NCBI GenBank assembly: GCA_963678445.1
Contig: OY782877.1
Coordinates: forward strand, 930,001-994,000
Source of the DNA: G963678445 sp963678445
GTDB lineage: Bacteria; Hydrogenedentota; Hydrogenedentia; Hydrogenedentales; G963678445
Direction of reading: 5' to 3'
Length of the DNA stretch: 64,000 bases
The number at the start of each line of letters is the position of its first letter. The stretch's first letter is position 1. A model generated the notes under the pieces. It was not told the origin of the DNA. It searched no databases and saw nothing but the letters and a program-made list of their open reading frames with translations. Below, piece by piece: positions 24,151 to 33,097 of the stretch. Position numbers and translations under genes: made by a program.

Positions 24151-24318
24151 TAGCATAAAGCACTTAATGCGCTGCTTTGGATTAGAAAGGGGTTATGACA
24201 TAGTATTTTTAAAATAAATCACCCCGCAAAACCAGGAGAGGCTGTAACAAAATCCATTTTACAGGAAATTCAAGATAGAATATCTCGAAAACTCCTGAAA
24301 TTCCTCTTGTTTTCCGCG

Positions 24319-24439
24319 TTTAGTGGCTTAACTCTGAAAAGCTGTCACAAAAAACGAAGTTTTGTTGCGGTCAGGGACGGCAAGGACCATATTTCCTGGG
24401 TGTGGCCCTGGGTACCTTGCGGCCTCTGGACCGCTTTAG
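24319..24439 (+). repeat. Dispersed TTTAG-flanked repeat, copy 5 (complete)
   Basis: One of the best copies: TTTAG at both ends (24319 and 24435, 116 bp apart), AGCTGTCACAAAAAACGAAG, GCGGTCAGGGACGGCAAGGA, then GTGTGGCCCTGG and CTGGACCGCTTTAG. It lies in the untranslated leader of the chemoreceptor gene. Confidence 0.85.
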
Positions 24440-24481
24440 AATTACTTTCTACATGGATGGTAACCAATAGGAATGCGGCAG

Positions 24482-26848
24482 ATGTTGAAATCACTTACAG
24501 TAGGGAAACGCATTGTAGGCGGATTCGTAATCCTTCTCGTTTTATTGGCCGCCATTGCACTATGGTCTGTTCTGGGGGTTGGCGGAATCGTCCGCAATGC
24601 CTCGGATGTTATTGATGGTAATAAACTGCGTGGCGAGATGGTGGAGCGTGAGGTAGATCATCTGAATTGGGCCAATCAGGTCAATGCGTTGTTGACCGAT
24701 GACAGCCAGACGGAATTAAAGGTGCAATTGGATGATCATGCGTGTGCCTTTGGAAAGTGGCTCTATGGTGATGGACGGCGCCAGGCAGAAACGTTGGTAC
24801 CCGCGTTGAGTGGTCTGTTGCAGGAGATAGAGGCGCCTCATGCGCATCTTCACCAGTCTGCCGCGGAAATCTCGAAGGTATTTGTGCAGGCAAACCCGGC
24901 ACTGCCTGGCATTCTCGCAGCCCGGCAGGTGGATCACCTCAACTGGGCTAATGCCATTCGCGATGTCTTTTTGAGCAATGCTGAAGGGCTTCATGTAGAA
25001 ACGGACCCGGATCATTGTGCATTGGGTAAATGGCTGCACACCCCACAAGCAAAACGGGCCTATGAAGCTGGCACACCTGAATTTAAGGCAGCGTGGGACA
25101 AAATGCTCGTAGCGCATAAAAAATTGCATGAAAGCGCCATCCGCATTGAAAGTGAGTACAGCCAGGTACATAAAGGCCTGGATCAAATCCTGCTCCAGCG
25201 TCTGATTGACCACAAAAACTGGGCCGAAACTATCAATGAGGCCATCCTCGAGGGGGCATCCTCCCTTGATGTGCAAACAGATCCTACCCAATGTGCTTAT
25301 GGTCAATTCATCCGCTCAGAAGCCTACGCGGAGTATATGCGCAATTTCCCGGAATTGGCGGACGCCGTCACCAAAAGCAAGGAGCCGCATAACAAGCTAC
25401 ATGCTTCGGCGCTCACGATTGCGAAGGCGCTGGAGACAGGAAATCGGACACAGGCGCAGCAGGAATTTCGGGAAACGGTTCTGCCGCTGCTGAAACAGAT
25501 TGAGCTGTGCTTTAAAGAGGCGATTGAGGCTGAAGAAGTGCTTCATTCCAGGCAGGCCACTGCTAAAAAAACGTTTGATGAGGTCACACTGCCTTTGCTG
25601 GAAGAAACGCTGCAGCACCTCAATGCCATGAAGGCTAGCGCTGAGGAGGCACTGGCCGGGATGCAGGCGGCCAATCAGATCTTCGCTTCAAAAACAGCGC
25701 CCAACCTTGCCAAAACACAGCAGCTTCTTGAGAAAATGCGGGCCAAGGTGGAAAAAAATGTCATGACGGATCAGCAAATGCTTACTGCCGCCAATATAAC
25801 GCGGCGTGTTGTATTGCTCTTTAGCATCTTTGCTGGGGTGCTGGGCGTCGTACTGGCATTGTTTATTGCACGCAGTATTATTCGTCCCCTTACCCGTATC
25901 GTCCAGGGGCTTACGCAGGGGGCCGAACAGGTCGGCTCTGCCGCTGGCCAGGTCTCGCTTTCGAGCCAATCGCTGGCGGAGGGGGCCGGTGCACAGGCTT
26001 CCAGTCTGGAGGAAACTTCTGCCGCACTGGAGGAGCTTACCTCGATGACCCGGCAGAATACAGAAAACGCTAATCAGGCTAACGGTATGTCGAAGGAGGT
26101 GGGCAAACAGGCGCAAAGTGCTCAGGTCGCGATGCGGCGCATGTTTGACGCTATTAATGAGATCAAAAGTTCTTCTGATCAAACTGCCAATATTATTAAG
26201 ACGATTGATGAAATTGCCTTCCAAACCAATCTGCTCGCACTCAACGCTGCTGTGGAGGCGGCGCGCGCTGGCGATGCGGGCAAGGGCTTTGCGGTGGTAG
26301 CGGAGGAGGTACGCAATCTGGCGCAGCGGAGTGCGGAGGCCGCCAAGAATACGGAGGAACTTATTGCGGGGGCGCAGCAGCATGCGAATAATGGGGTGAC
26401 GGTGTCGCAGGAAGTGGGTGAGATCCTCAAACAGATCACCGACGGAATCCAGCGAATGTCGGCCCTTATCAAGGAGGTGTCTGCGGCAAGTACGGAACAA
26501 AGCCAGGGGATTGAGCAGATCAACACCGCGGTGGCACAGATGGATCAGGTAACCCAAAGTAATGCGGCCAACTCGGAGGAAACGGCTTCGGCGTCTGAGG
26601 AACTCTCGGCGCAGGCCGAGGAACTCTACACGATTGTGCAGGATTTGGCCGCGATGGTGGGCACGAATACCAAGAACACGGGGTATCAAGCCAAGCCCTC
26701 CGCGCGTTCTGGCTCTCTCCCGCTCCCACGCACTCGCCTTGCTGCTCCACAAAGCAACTTTGGAACCTCTTCCGTGCACTCCTCTGAAAAAACAACGTCC
26801 GCGGAAAAGGTTATTCCGCTGGACGCTGATGATCTTGATGATTTCTAA
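24482..26848 (+). CDS. Methyl-accepting chemotaxis protein with three tandem CZB domains
   Basis: ATG at 24482 is chosen over 24473 because AGGA is nine bases upstream. 788 residues. A TM segment near residues 10-32 is followed by three CZB-like modules, each with an H-x-NWA helix, a Cys motif and a late His: VDHLNWAN/HACAFGKWL/HAHLH, VDHLNWAN/DHCALGKWL/HKKLH and IDHKNWAE/TQCAYGQFI/HNKLH. CZB domains bind zinc through His3-Cys and sense zinc or hypochlorite. Then a coiled region, a second TM (VVLLFSIFAGVLGVVLALFIA), a short HAMP-like link, and the signalling domain with the conserved tip (IDEIAFQTNLLALNAAVEAARAGDAGKGFAVVAEEVRNLA). No che genes are nearby, so it is an orphan receptor. Its stop codon falls in repeat copy 6. 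Confidence 0.88.
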   Translation: MLKSLTVGKRIVGGFVILLVLLAAIALWSVLGVGGIVRNASDVIDGNKLRGEMVEREVDHLNWANQVNALLTDDSQTELKVQLDDHACAFGKWLYGDGRRQAETLVPALSGLLQEIEAPHAHLHQSAAEISKVFVQANPALPGILAARQVDHLNWANAIRDVFLSNAEGLHVETDPDHCALGKWLHTPQAKRAYEAGTPEFKAAWDKMLVAHKKLHESAIRIESEYSQVHKGLDQILLQRLIDHKNWAETINEAILEGASSLDVQTDPTQCAYGQFIRSEAYAEYMRNFPELADAVTKSKEPHNKLHASALTIAKALETGNRTQAQQEFRETVLPLLKQIELCFKEAIEAEEVLHSRQATAKKTFDEVTLPLLEETLQHLNAMKASAEEALAGMQAANQIFASKTAPNLAKTQQLLEKMRAKVEKNVMTDQQMLTAANITRRVVLLFSIFAGVLGVVLALFIARSIIRPLTRIVQGLTQGAEQVGSAAGQVSLSSQSLAEGAGAQASSLEETSAALEELTSMTRQNTENANQANGMSKEVGKQAQSAQVAMRRMFDAINEIKSSSDQTANIIKTIDEIAFQTNLLALNAAVEAARAGDAGKGFAVVAEEVRNLAQRSAEAAKNTEELIAGAQQHANNGVTVSQEVGEILKQITDGIQRMSALIKEVSAASTEQSQGIEQINTAVAQMDQVTQSNAANSEETASASEELSAQAEELYTIVQDLAAMVGTNTKNTGYQAKPSARSGSLPLPRTRLAAPQSNFGTSSVHSSEKTTSAEKVIPLDADDLDDF

Positions 26849-26947
26849 GCGGTCCGGCGACCGCAAGCAATAGGTATGGTCCTTGCCGTCGCTAACCACA
26901 GCAAAAATGTCGTTCTTTATGACAGCTTTTCAGATTTTAGTCACTAA
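26845..26947 (-). repeat. Dispersed repeat, copy 6
   Basis: Inverted orientation. CTAAGCGGTCCGGCGACC starts at the chemoreceptor stop codon, and the unit ends TTTTAGTCACTAAA, where copy 7 begins. Core CCTTGCCGTCGCTAACCACAG. The two tandem copies fill the gap between convergent genes. Confidence 0.85.
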
Positions 26948-27049
26948 AGTGGTCCAGCGATCGAAAGCAATAGGTATGGTCCTTGCCGTCGCTGACCACA
27001 GCAAAAAATGTCGTTCTTTATGACAGCTTTTGAAGTATTAGACACTAAA
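26943..27049 (-). repeat. Dispersed repeat, copy 7, ending at the metF stop
   Basis: Nearly identical to copy 6 (both contain AATAGGTATGGTCCTTGCCG), so the pair probably arose by duplication. Its distal CTAAA includes the complement of the metF stop codon TAG, so both outer ends of the pair coincide with the stop codons of the convergent genes. Confidence 0.85.
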
Positions 27050-27953
27050 AAGCGTTGTAGTTTCGGGTGCGTTGTGCACGGGTGGACAGGTTAAGCGCAC
27101 GGCAGATGAGGGTGGTGGCGCGGGATTTGTTGAGTACGTAGAAGTGCACGCCGTCGACATCGTTTGCGAGGAGTTGTTCAACTTGGCGTACGGCGTAGTA
27201 CACGCCAACGGCGTATTGGCCTTCTTCGTCACCACCGTGAGCTTCGAGCCGTTGCATAAGGTGGGCAGGCAGGGCAGCGCCACTAAGGGAAATGATGCGT
27301 TTCACCTGGGCCAGACTGGTAATGGGAAGCACGCCGGGGGTAATGGGCACGGTGATGCCGGCCTTGACGCAACGGTCGCGGAAGCGGAAGAAGATGTCGT
27401 TGTCGTAAAAAAGCTGGGTCAGGATGACTTCTGCACCGGCGTCGACTTTCCGTTTCAGATTGTCTATATCGACTTCAGGACTGGGCGCTTCTGGATGGGT
27501 TTCCGGATAGCCGCCACCCAATATGCCCAGTTGTGGGTATTCGTTGCGCAGCATGGTCACCAGCTCATTGGCGTAGCGCAGTCCGTCGGGTGCGGGTTTA
27601 AAATCGACTTCGCCCTGGGGGGGATCGCCGCGCAGGGCAACGATGTAGCTGATACCTGTCTCGATGGCTTTTTGTATATAGGTGCGCAGCTCATCCACGC
27701 TGGAGCCGACACAGGTCAGGTGCGAGCCGAGTGGAATGTCGGGATAGTCCTGGTGTATCCAGTGCAGCAAATCCAACGTACTATCCTGAGAACTTCCGCC
27801 GGCGCCATAGGTGCAGGTAACAAAATCCGGCTCACAGGTCATCAGCTCGGAAAAGTGGTCGCATAACTGGGCCAACCCTTTCCAGGTCTTTGGGGGGAAC
27901 AGCTCAAAGGAAATGGCGGGGCCACTTTGGTGATATATTTCAGAAAGCTTCAC
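27045..27953 (-). CDS. metF: Methylenetetrahydrofolate reductase
   Basis: 302 residues, the length of bacterial MetF. ISFELFPPKT at the start, FVTCTYGAGGSSQDSTL, YIVALRGDPPQGE and GGYPETHPEAPS are family signatures; the enzyme is a FAD TIM barrel that reduces 5,10-methylene-THF to 5-methyl-THF. It is divergent from metH, which uses that product, across a 405-bp gap holding structured leaders. Its stop codon TAG is inside the end of repeat copy 7. Function is secure. Confidence 0.95.
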   Translation of the reverse strand: MKLSEIYHQSGPAISFELFPPKTWKGLAQLCDHFSELMTCEPDFVTCTYGAGGSSQDSTLDLLHWIHQDYPDIPLGSHLTCVGSSVDELRTYIQKAIETGISYIVALRGDPPQGEVDFKPAPDGLRYANELVTMLRNEYPQLGILGGGYPETHPEAPSPEVDIDNLKRKVDAGAEVILTQLFYDNDIFFRFRDRCVKAGITVPITPGVLPITSLAQVKRIISLSGAALPAHLMQRLEAHGGDEEGQYAVGVYYAVRQVEQLLANDVDGVHFYVLNKSRATTLICRALNLSTRAQRTRNYNAF

Positions 27954-28141
27954 AGCATCCCTTTCTGTTTTTTGGCTTTTATTGTCGGCGATATCCTGGT
28001 TTCAGGAGACGGCGCTGCCCAATGGTAATGGCGAGTAAAAGATGCAGCGCCGGAACTGTTTTCAAGACTACGCTAGGTTTTATTTAACAAACTGGGACAT
28101 AAAATACAAGCAACGTCGCAAATGACGCCCTTTTATGGAAG

Positions 28142-28196
28142 GACCCCGTTTACCTGGAAACAGGATACCTGTATCTTTTCTCTGATACAACGGGTC
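28142..28196 (+). ncRNA. Three-way-junction-like structured element
   Basis: GACC(C)CGTT pairs with AACGGGTC as a closing stem with one bulged C. Inside are CCTG-GAAA-CAGG, a GNRA-type tetraloop hairpin, and GTATC/GATAC with an eight-base loop. The GTATC segment can instead pair with an earlier GATAC, so two folds exclude each other. It resembles a small switch but matches no family I know. Strand uncertain. Confidence 0.35.
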
Positions 28197-28213
28197 TGGT
28201 AAAAAAAAGGACA

Positions 28214-28243
28214 TTGGGTGTCTGTCGTGTTAAATGTTACAAT
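28214..28243 (+). promoter_or_regulatory. Possible metH promoter
   Basis: TTGGGT, 18 bp, TACAAT, about 115 bases before the metH start. The boxes are imperfect. If real, the junction structure just upstream would act on DNA or on another transcript, not in the metH leader. Confidence 0.35.
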
Positions 28244-28358
28244 GATATGTATTTTTATCCTGTGCGCTGCTCGACTTGTTGCATAGGGTTTTTCTTTCTG
28301 ACGCGGAGGCCGCAGGTATCGATTGTGGTCTTAAAATCATCAAAACTGGATAGAAATA

Positions 28359-31300
28359 ATGAATTTTTCTGAGTTTATACAACAGCATGTGCTGGTTTTG
28401 GATGGCGCTACAGGTACCATGATCCAGGATTTGGAGTTGGGGGAGGAGTATTTTGGTGGCGCGGATTATAAGATGCTCTCGGATTTGCTGAATTTTTCGC
28501 AGCCGGAGGAGATGAAGAAGATTCATAAGGCGTTTTATGCGGCGGGCGCGAATGCGGTGGAGACGAATTCGTTTGGCGCTTCGCCGATGCGCCTGGCGGA
28601 GTATGATTTTTCGGATCTGGATTTGCGATGCTTTGCGCCTGTCCCGTATGGGGTGGATTTGCGGCAGCTTAATCATGAGGAATTTTCATATTATGCCAGT
28701 CGGCGTGCGGCGGAAATCGCATGTGAGGCGCGCGAGGAGTATCGGCAAACTCCAGCGTATGATGGACGTCCTCTTTTTGTTTTTGGATCGATTGGGCCGT
28801 CGAATCGGGTACTGTCGTATACGCAGGCGGATTTAAAAGAGTCGACGTTTGACGCTATCTCGGATAATTTTTATAAGCAGGTTTGCGGGCTGCTGGATGG
28901 TGGTGTGGATGTGCTGTTGTTTGAAACGCAGCAGGATATTCTTGAGGTGAAGGCGGCGATTCTGGGGGGTAAGGCTGCGATGCGGGATAAGGGGAAGGTG
29001 CTGCCGATTATTGCGCAGGTGACGGTGGACCAGTTTTCGCGGATGCAGATTTTCAATACGGACATCCATGCGGCGTTGGTGAGTGTGCAGGGGATGGGGA
29101 TCGATGCGTTTGGGTTGAATTGTTCTATCGGACCGGATTTGATGGAAAAAACGGTGGAGAAGTTGTCGCGCTTTTCCCATATCCCGATCTCTGCCATCCC
29201 GAATGCGGGGCTGCCGGAATCGGAGAATGGCAAGACGGTGTTTAAGTTCCCGCCGGAGAAGTTTGGGGAGTATCAGCGCAAGTTTGTGGAGGAGTATGGC
29301 GTCAACATCGTCGGCGGCTGCTGCGGCACGCGCCCGGCGCATATCCAGTGTGTTGCGGAAGCGGTGCGGGGATTGAAACCGCATCCACGCACGCCGGAAC
29401 CGGGCTTGTATGTGTCGGGGTTGCAGGAGGCGGTGCGGCTGGATGGTTCGGAGACATTGATCCGCTTTGGGGAACGACTCAATGTGCGGGGGTCGAAGAA
29501 GGTGCGCAATGCGGTGGAGAATGATACGGGAATTGATCATGATGCTTTGGAGGAGGTGGCGGTGGAACAGATTCGGGATTTGGGTTGTGAAATCATCGAT
29601 GTCTGTATGGATTCCAACCAGATTGACACGGTGAAGACGCTGGAGGAGGTGATACATGTGCAGAGTGCGCACATCAGTGGCGCGATGTGTCTGGATTCGT
29701 TTCAGGTGGATGCGTTGGCGGCGGCGATTAAGGCGTATCCGGGACGGCCTATTATCAATTCGGTGTCGATGGAGGAGGCGTCGCCGGGGGTGTTGAAGCT
29801 GGATGCGGTGATGGAGGCGACACAGGCGTTTTCTCCGTTGTATGTAGGGCTTTGTACGGGGCCGGAGGGACCGGCGGCTATGGCGGCGGATAAGCTTGCT
29901 TTGGCAACGGAAATTATTGAGCGGGCGCGGGAGAAGTATGGGGTTACGCCGGATCGTATGTTTATCGATGTGAATGTGTTTCCGATTGGTTCGGAACCGG
30001 AGGAGGGACTGAATTTCGCACTGGAGTCGCTGGAGGGGATTCGTCTGGTGCGCGAGAAGTATCCGGAAACGCATATGACGTTGGGGGTGGGTAATCTTAC
30101 CAATGGGTTGGCGAAGAAGCCGTATATGCGCAAGGTGTTGACGTCGGTCTTTCTGGATGAGGCGCGTAAACGGGGACTGGATGCGTCGATTATTAACCCC
30201 AATCATTATGTGTTTGTGTCGGATTTGGACCCGAAGGATTATGCGTTGGGCCTGCGCACGGTGATGGAACGGGATATGGATGCGTATGCCGAGCTGGAGG
30301 AGATTGCGGAGCAGAAGCGGGGCGTAACGGTTGTGCGTAGAACGTCGTATGATGATCTTCCGCTGGAAACGGCCATCATGGAAAAGATTAAGGATGGCTT
30401 TAAGGCGCGTGAAAAGGGAACGTTTGAGTATAAAGGGTATACGTACACGTATGAGGACAAAATCGCGTTGCAGGTGGCTGAGGCGATGGATACGCATGCG
30501 CCGTTGGATTTTATCAATGACTATCTGATGCAGGCGATGCAGGATTTGGGCGACGGTTTTGGGCGGGGTGAGGTTTCGCTGCCGCATCTGCTGAAGTCGG
30601 CGGATGTGATGCGTCAGGCAATGGGCTTTTTAGAAACGTATATGCAGAATACGTCGGGGGTCGCGTTGGACGATGAGATACAGTACAAGGGGGTGGTGGT
30701 GCTGGGAACGGTTTATCAGGATGTACACTCGATTGGTAAGGACCTGGCGCGTACGTTGTTGGAGAATTATGGCTATAAGGTGGTGGATTTGGGGGTTATG
30801 ACGCCGTTGCAGGCGTATATTGATGCGGCGAAGGAGCATAAGGCGGACGCCATCGGTATATCTGCGTTGCTGGTGCAAACGTCGAATCATATGATTACGG
30901 TGTCGAAGATGATGGAGGAGCAGGGCCTGGATATTCCGTTGTTGATTGGGGGGGCGCCGGTGAGTGTACGACATGCCTCGCATGTAGCAATGCGTGAACA
31001 GGCGAATCTGGATGCGATTCGACCAGATGTCTTTTATTGTCGTACCGCTATGGATGGTGTGAATGTGATGAACCAGTGGATGGCGGCGGCTGGACGTGAG
31101 ACGTTGCTGGAGAAGAATCGGGAGAAGCTTCAGAAGCGCTATCTTCGGTCGGTACAGCAAACGCAGGATCGTGAGGAGCAGCGTGCTGAATTGCCGCGCC
31201 GGGTGATTTCTTTTGCGCAGCATACGTTGCCCGATACCCCCCGCTTTGCAGAACGCGTGTACCGTTTTGACTTGCGTGAGTTCGCGTCGCATCTTGATCG

Positions 31301-31979
31301 GGAAACGTTGTATTCCTTGAATTGGCGTTTTGGAAGCAAAAAGATGCGGGCGCAAGCGGGACATACTGAGGCGGAACTGGATGCCTTGTTTGAAACGTGG
31401 GTGGCGCGTGCATCGGAGCAGCACTGGCTCGAACCGCAAGGCGTTATTGGTATTTATCCGTGTCAGTCGGATGGAGATGAGGTCATTGTATATAACCCGG
31501 ATGAACCTGCACAGATTCTGTGCCGGTTGGATTTTTCAGTGGTCATAGGCGCAGAAAAGAAGGATACCGTCTCTGCGGCACAGTATTTCCTACCCAAGTC
31601 AGAGGGACGTATGGATGCTATCGGCTTGCAGATTAGCTGTGGGGGCGCGCAGATCGAGACGGCGCTTGCCGAGTTGAAAGCTGCGGGCGATTCGGAGTCG
31701 CATTTGTTGTTGCAGGGGCTTTCCGATCGTGTGGCGGAGGATATGGCGTCGTTCCTGCATCAGGAGCAACGGCATCTGTTGGGACTTGCAGCGGATGCAG
31801 GGCAGCGCTGGTCGCCAGGCTATCCGGGAATGCGCAATATCGCGTTGAATCATGTGCTGTGGCAATGTCTGCAGGCGGAAAAACATATTGGCGTGGAGAT
31901 TACGACGGCGCATGAGTTTTCGCCTACCTCCACGACGGCGGCTGCGGTTTGCTATCATCCCGACGCACAATACACCTAA
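28359..31979 (+). CDS. metH: Cobalamin-dependent methionine synthase
   Basis: 1206 residues with all four MetH modules. Homocysteine domain: LVLDGATGTMIQ at the start, zinc Cys in NCSIG and GGCCGTRP near residue 320. Pterin-binding domain: FGERLNVRGSKK and CLDSFQVDAL. B12 cap and domain: DVHSIGKDLARTLLENYGYKVVDLG, where the His ligates cobalt. Reactivation domain: RWSPGYPG near the C-terminus, binding AdoMet. It transfers the methyl group of methyl-THF to homocysteine. Full length, divergent from metF. The stop codon TAA lies inside the end of repeat copy 8. Confidence 0.96.
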   Translation: MNFSEFIQQHVLVLDGATGTMIQDLELGEEYFGGADYKMLSDLLNFSQPEEMKKIHKAFYAAGANAVETNSFGASPMRLAEYDFSDLDLRCFAPVPYGVDLRQLNHEEFSYYASRRAAEIACEAREEYRQTPAYDGRPLFVFGSIGPSNRVLSYTQADLKESTFDAISDNFYKQVCGLLDGGVDVLLFETQQDILEVKAAILGGKAAMRDKGKVLPIIAQVTVDQFSRMQIFNTDIHAALVSVQGMGIDAFGLNCSIGPDLMEKTVEKLSRFSHIPISAIPNAGLPESENGKTVFKFPPEKFGEYQRKFVEEYGVNIVGGCCGTRPAHIQCVAEAVRGLKPHPRTPEPGLYVSGLQEAVRLDGSETLIRFGERLNVRGSKKVRNAVENDTGIDHDALEEVAVEQIRDLGCEIIDVCMDSNQIDTVKTLEEVIHVQSAHISGAMCLDSFQVDALAAAIKAYPGRPIINSVSMEEASPGVLKLDAVMEATQAFSPLYVGLCTGPEGPAAMAADKLALATEIIERAREKYGVTPDRMFIDVNVFPIGSEPEEGLNFALESLEGIRLVREKYPETHMTLGVGNLTNGLAKKPYMRKVLTSVFLDEARKRGLDASIINPNHYVFVSDLDPKDYALGLRTVMERDMDAYAELEEIAEQKRGVTVVRRTSYDDLPLETAIMEKIKDGFKAREKGTFEYKGYTYTYEDKIALQVAEAMDTHAPLDFINDYLMQAMQDLGDGFGRGEVSLPHLLKSADVMRQAMGFLETYMQNTSGVALDDEIQYKGVVVLGTVYQDVHSIGKDLARTLLENYGYKVVDLGVMTPLQAYIDAAKEHKADAIGISALLVQTSNHMITVSKMMEEQGLDIPLLIGGAPVSVRHASHVAMREQANLDAIRPDVFYCRTAMDGVNVMNQWMAAAGRETLLEKNREKLQKRYLRSVQQTQDREEQRAELPRRVISFAQHTLPDTPRFAERVYRFDLREFASHLDRETLYSLNWRFGSKKMRAQAGHTEAELDALFETWVARASEQHWLEPQGVIGIYPCQSDGDEVIVYNPDEPAQILCRLDFSVVIGAEKKDTVSAAQYFLPKSEGRMDAIGLQISCGGAQIETALAELKAAGDSESHLLLQGLSDRVAEDMASFLHQEQRHLLGLAADAGQRWSPGYPGMRNIALNHVLWQCLQAEKHIGVEITTAHEFSPTSTTAAAVCYHPDAQYT

Positions 31980-32040
31980 GCGGCCCAGTGACCGCAAGTA
32001 GTGGCCAGCACTACCGGCAATATATAGATTGTTCCTAACC
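31975..32040 (-). repeat. Dispersed repeat, truncated copy 8, starting at the metH stop
   Basis: CTAAGCGGCCCAGTGACC overlaps the metH stop, followed by the second end block (AGTGGCCAGCACTACCGGCA) of the doubled-end variant. It is cut off before the core. Confidence 0.7.
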
Positions 32041-32052
32041 GTTAAAAAGAAG

Positions 32053-32092
32053 ACGCATCACAGAGCTTTTGCGCTGTGATGCGTGTTCTTTT
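32053..32092. terminator. Bidirectional terminator between metH and the DksA-like gene
   Basis: ACGCATCACAG pairs with CTGTGATGCGT (11 bp, 10-base loop). It is followed by GTTCTTTTG on plus and by CTTCTTTTT on minus, so it can end both convergent transcripts. Confidence 0.85.
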
Positions 32093-32116
32093 GTAATTTT
32101 GAGCAACGCGGGGCGT

Positions 32117-32500
32117 CTACCGGTAGTAGCCCTGTTGCGCTTCTTTTTCCAGCTCGGCTTGATATTCTACACAGTAACGGGCGGCGGGGAAGGCTTCCAG
32201 GCGCTTTTTGGGAATAGGTTTTCCGGTACCTTCGCAGATACCGTAGGTGCCATCTTCAATGCGTTTCAGGGCGTCATCAATTTCGTTAAGTTCTTTGGCC
32301 TCGTTGCCCACCACGCGTAGCGCTGTTTCCCGCTCAAAGCTGTCTGTGCCGACATCTGCCGCTGAATTGGGATCGGCCATGGGACGATCAGAAAAACGTT
32401 GATACAGCACATCGTCGCGCAGGTTATTCATATCCTGCGTAATGCGACTGCGTTGCAGTAACAGCAACTTCTGAAATTTTTTGAGATCACGTTCTGTCAT
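32117..32500 (-). CDS. TraR/DksA-family zinc-finger-like protein
   Basis: ATG at 32500 (MTERDLKKFQKLL) has AGGTGGGTGCT before it; 127 residues. A long N-terminal coiled coil (KLLLLQRSRITQDMNNLRDD) is followed by RETALRVVGNEAKELNEIDDALKRIEDGTYGICEGTGKPIPKKRLEAFPAARYCVEYQ. This is the DksA/YocK C-terminal layout with only one Cys per knuckle, so zinc binding is doubtful, as in several family members. DksA-like proteins enter the RNA polymerase secondary channel and modulate initiation. A promoter lies at 32654-32682. Confidence 0.85.
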   Translation of the reverse strand: MTERDLKKFQKLLLLQRSRITQDMNNLRDDVLYQRFSDRPMADPNSAADVGTDSFERETALRVVGNEAKELNEIDDALKRIEDGTYGICEGTGKPIPKKRLEAFPAARYCVEYQAELEKEAQQGYYR

Positions 32501-32653
32501 AGCACCCACCTTCCTGTCCATCCTGCGTTATTTACCACAATAGTTGAGAGAGGGCCGCCGCTACTTTTAAGGCAGTCAGCCCAACTCCAAGATATCGTCC
32601 GCTTGCTTTGTCCGTCTGTCTGACGTGCAGTTCCTGAAGTCTAAGGCGCTAAA

Positions 32654-32682
32654 GCTATACACTATTTTTCGATTTTCTGCAA
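32654..32682 (-). promoter_or_regulatory. Promoter of the DksA-like gene
   Basis: TTGCAG and TATAGC on the minus strand, exactly 17 bp apart, about 155 bases from the start codon. The remaining 32683-32936 stretch is A/T-rich and shows no gene. Confidence 0.55.
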
Positions 32683-32936
32683 CCCTTCATTGTAAAAAAA
32701 TGGTTTTTCGACTTTTAGTCCACACTAGAGTGTACCATTTTCTTCTTTTTATTGCGTATGACGAAGGGGATCTCGCCAGCAATTAACGCATTTCTCGATA
32801 TATTTTCAATGCTTTACTTGGTCGAATTTCAAAAATATCAATAAAAACATAAAAATATTCTATTTCCCGAGGAAAAAAGTCTGATATGGGCCGGTAATGT
32901 TGGCCGCTTGCTTGTGCTCGACAAAATACTTCATGA

Positions 32937-32980
32937 AAAACCGCCGACGTATCGTCTTGAAACGATAGGTCGGCGGTTTT
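32937..32980. terminator. Bidirectional hairpin terminator
   Basis: AAAACCGCCGAC pairs with GTCGGCGGTTTT and the stem continues with TATCGT/ACGATA, about 18 pairs in total. T-runs follow on both strands. It probably ends the minus-strand GH106-like transcript after it passes two repeat copies. Confidence 0.8.
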
Positions 32981-33013
32981 AAGGCTATTGTTTAGAACGG
33001 CTAAATATCCGCG

Positions 33014-33097
33014 ACTACAATCTTAAAAACAAACTTTTGCTGTGGGCAGAGACCTCAAGGCCCCTATATATTCCCGGTGGTCGCTGGACTACTTTAG
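33014..33097 (+). repeat. Dispersed repeat, copy 9
   Basis: A diverged copy with TTAAAAACAAACTTTTGCTGT, a weakened core and the right end GGTCGCTGGACTACTTTAG. The left TTTAG is not seen. It is in tandem with copy 10, sharing TTTAG. Confidence 0.7.

Larger units (their letters stand above)
23937..24318. other. Intergenic region with operator-like palindrome and unexplained promoter
   Basis: Apart from a repeat fragment, the palindrome at 24081-24111 and the promoter at 24122-24150, this stretch is A/T-rich. A frame without a start codon runs from about 24195 into the next repeat (reading KPGEAVTKSILQEIQDRI), which I could not assign. The nearest downstream gene is the chemoreceptor. Confidence 0.4.
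27954..28358. other. metF-metH divergent regulatory region
   Basis: 405 bases between divergent methionine genes. A GC-rich hairpin (28011-28051: GGCGCTGC with GCAGCGCC) lies in the metF leader, and a three-way-junction-like fold (28142-28196) with a possible promoter (28214-28243) lies before metH. I do not recognise a SAM, SAH, THF or cobalamin riboswitch consensus. Confidence 0.45.

Noticed and set aside
25688..26899. Minus-strand ORF of 403 residues
   Set aside because: Antisense to the chemoreceptor signalling domain.
28142..28196. Hammerhead or other self-cleaving ribozyme
   Set aside because: Three stems and a GAAAC are present, but the CUGANGA core is not.
28833..30587. Long minus-strand ORF (584 residues, His/Arg-rich)
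   Set aside because: Antisense to metH; its composition reflects metH codon bias and it has no recognisable domain.
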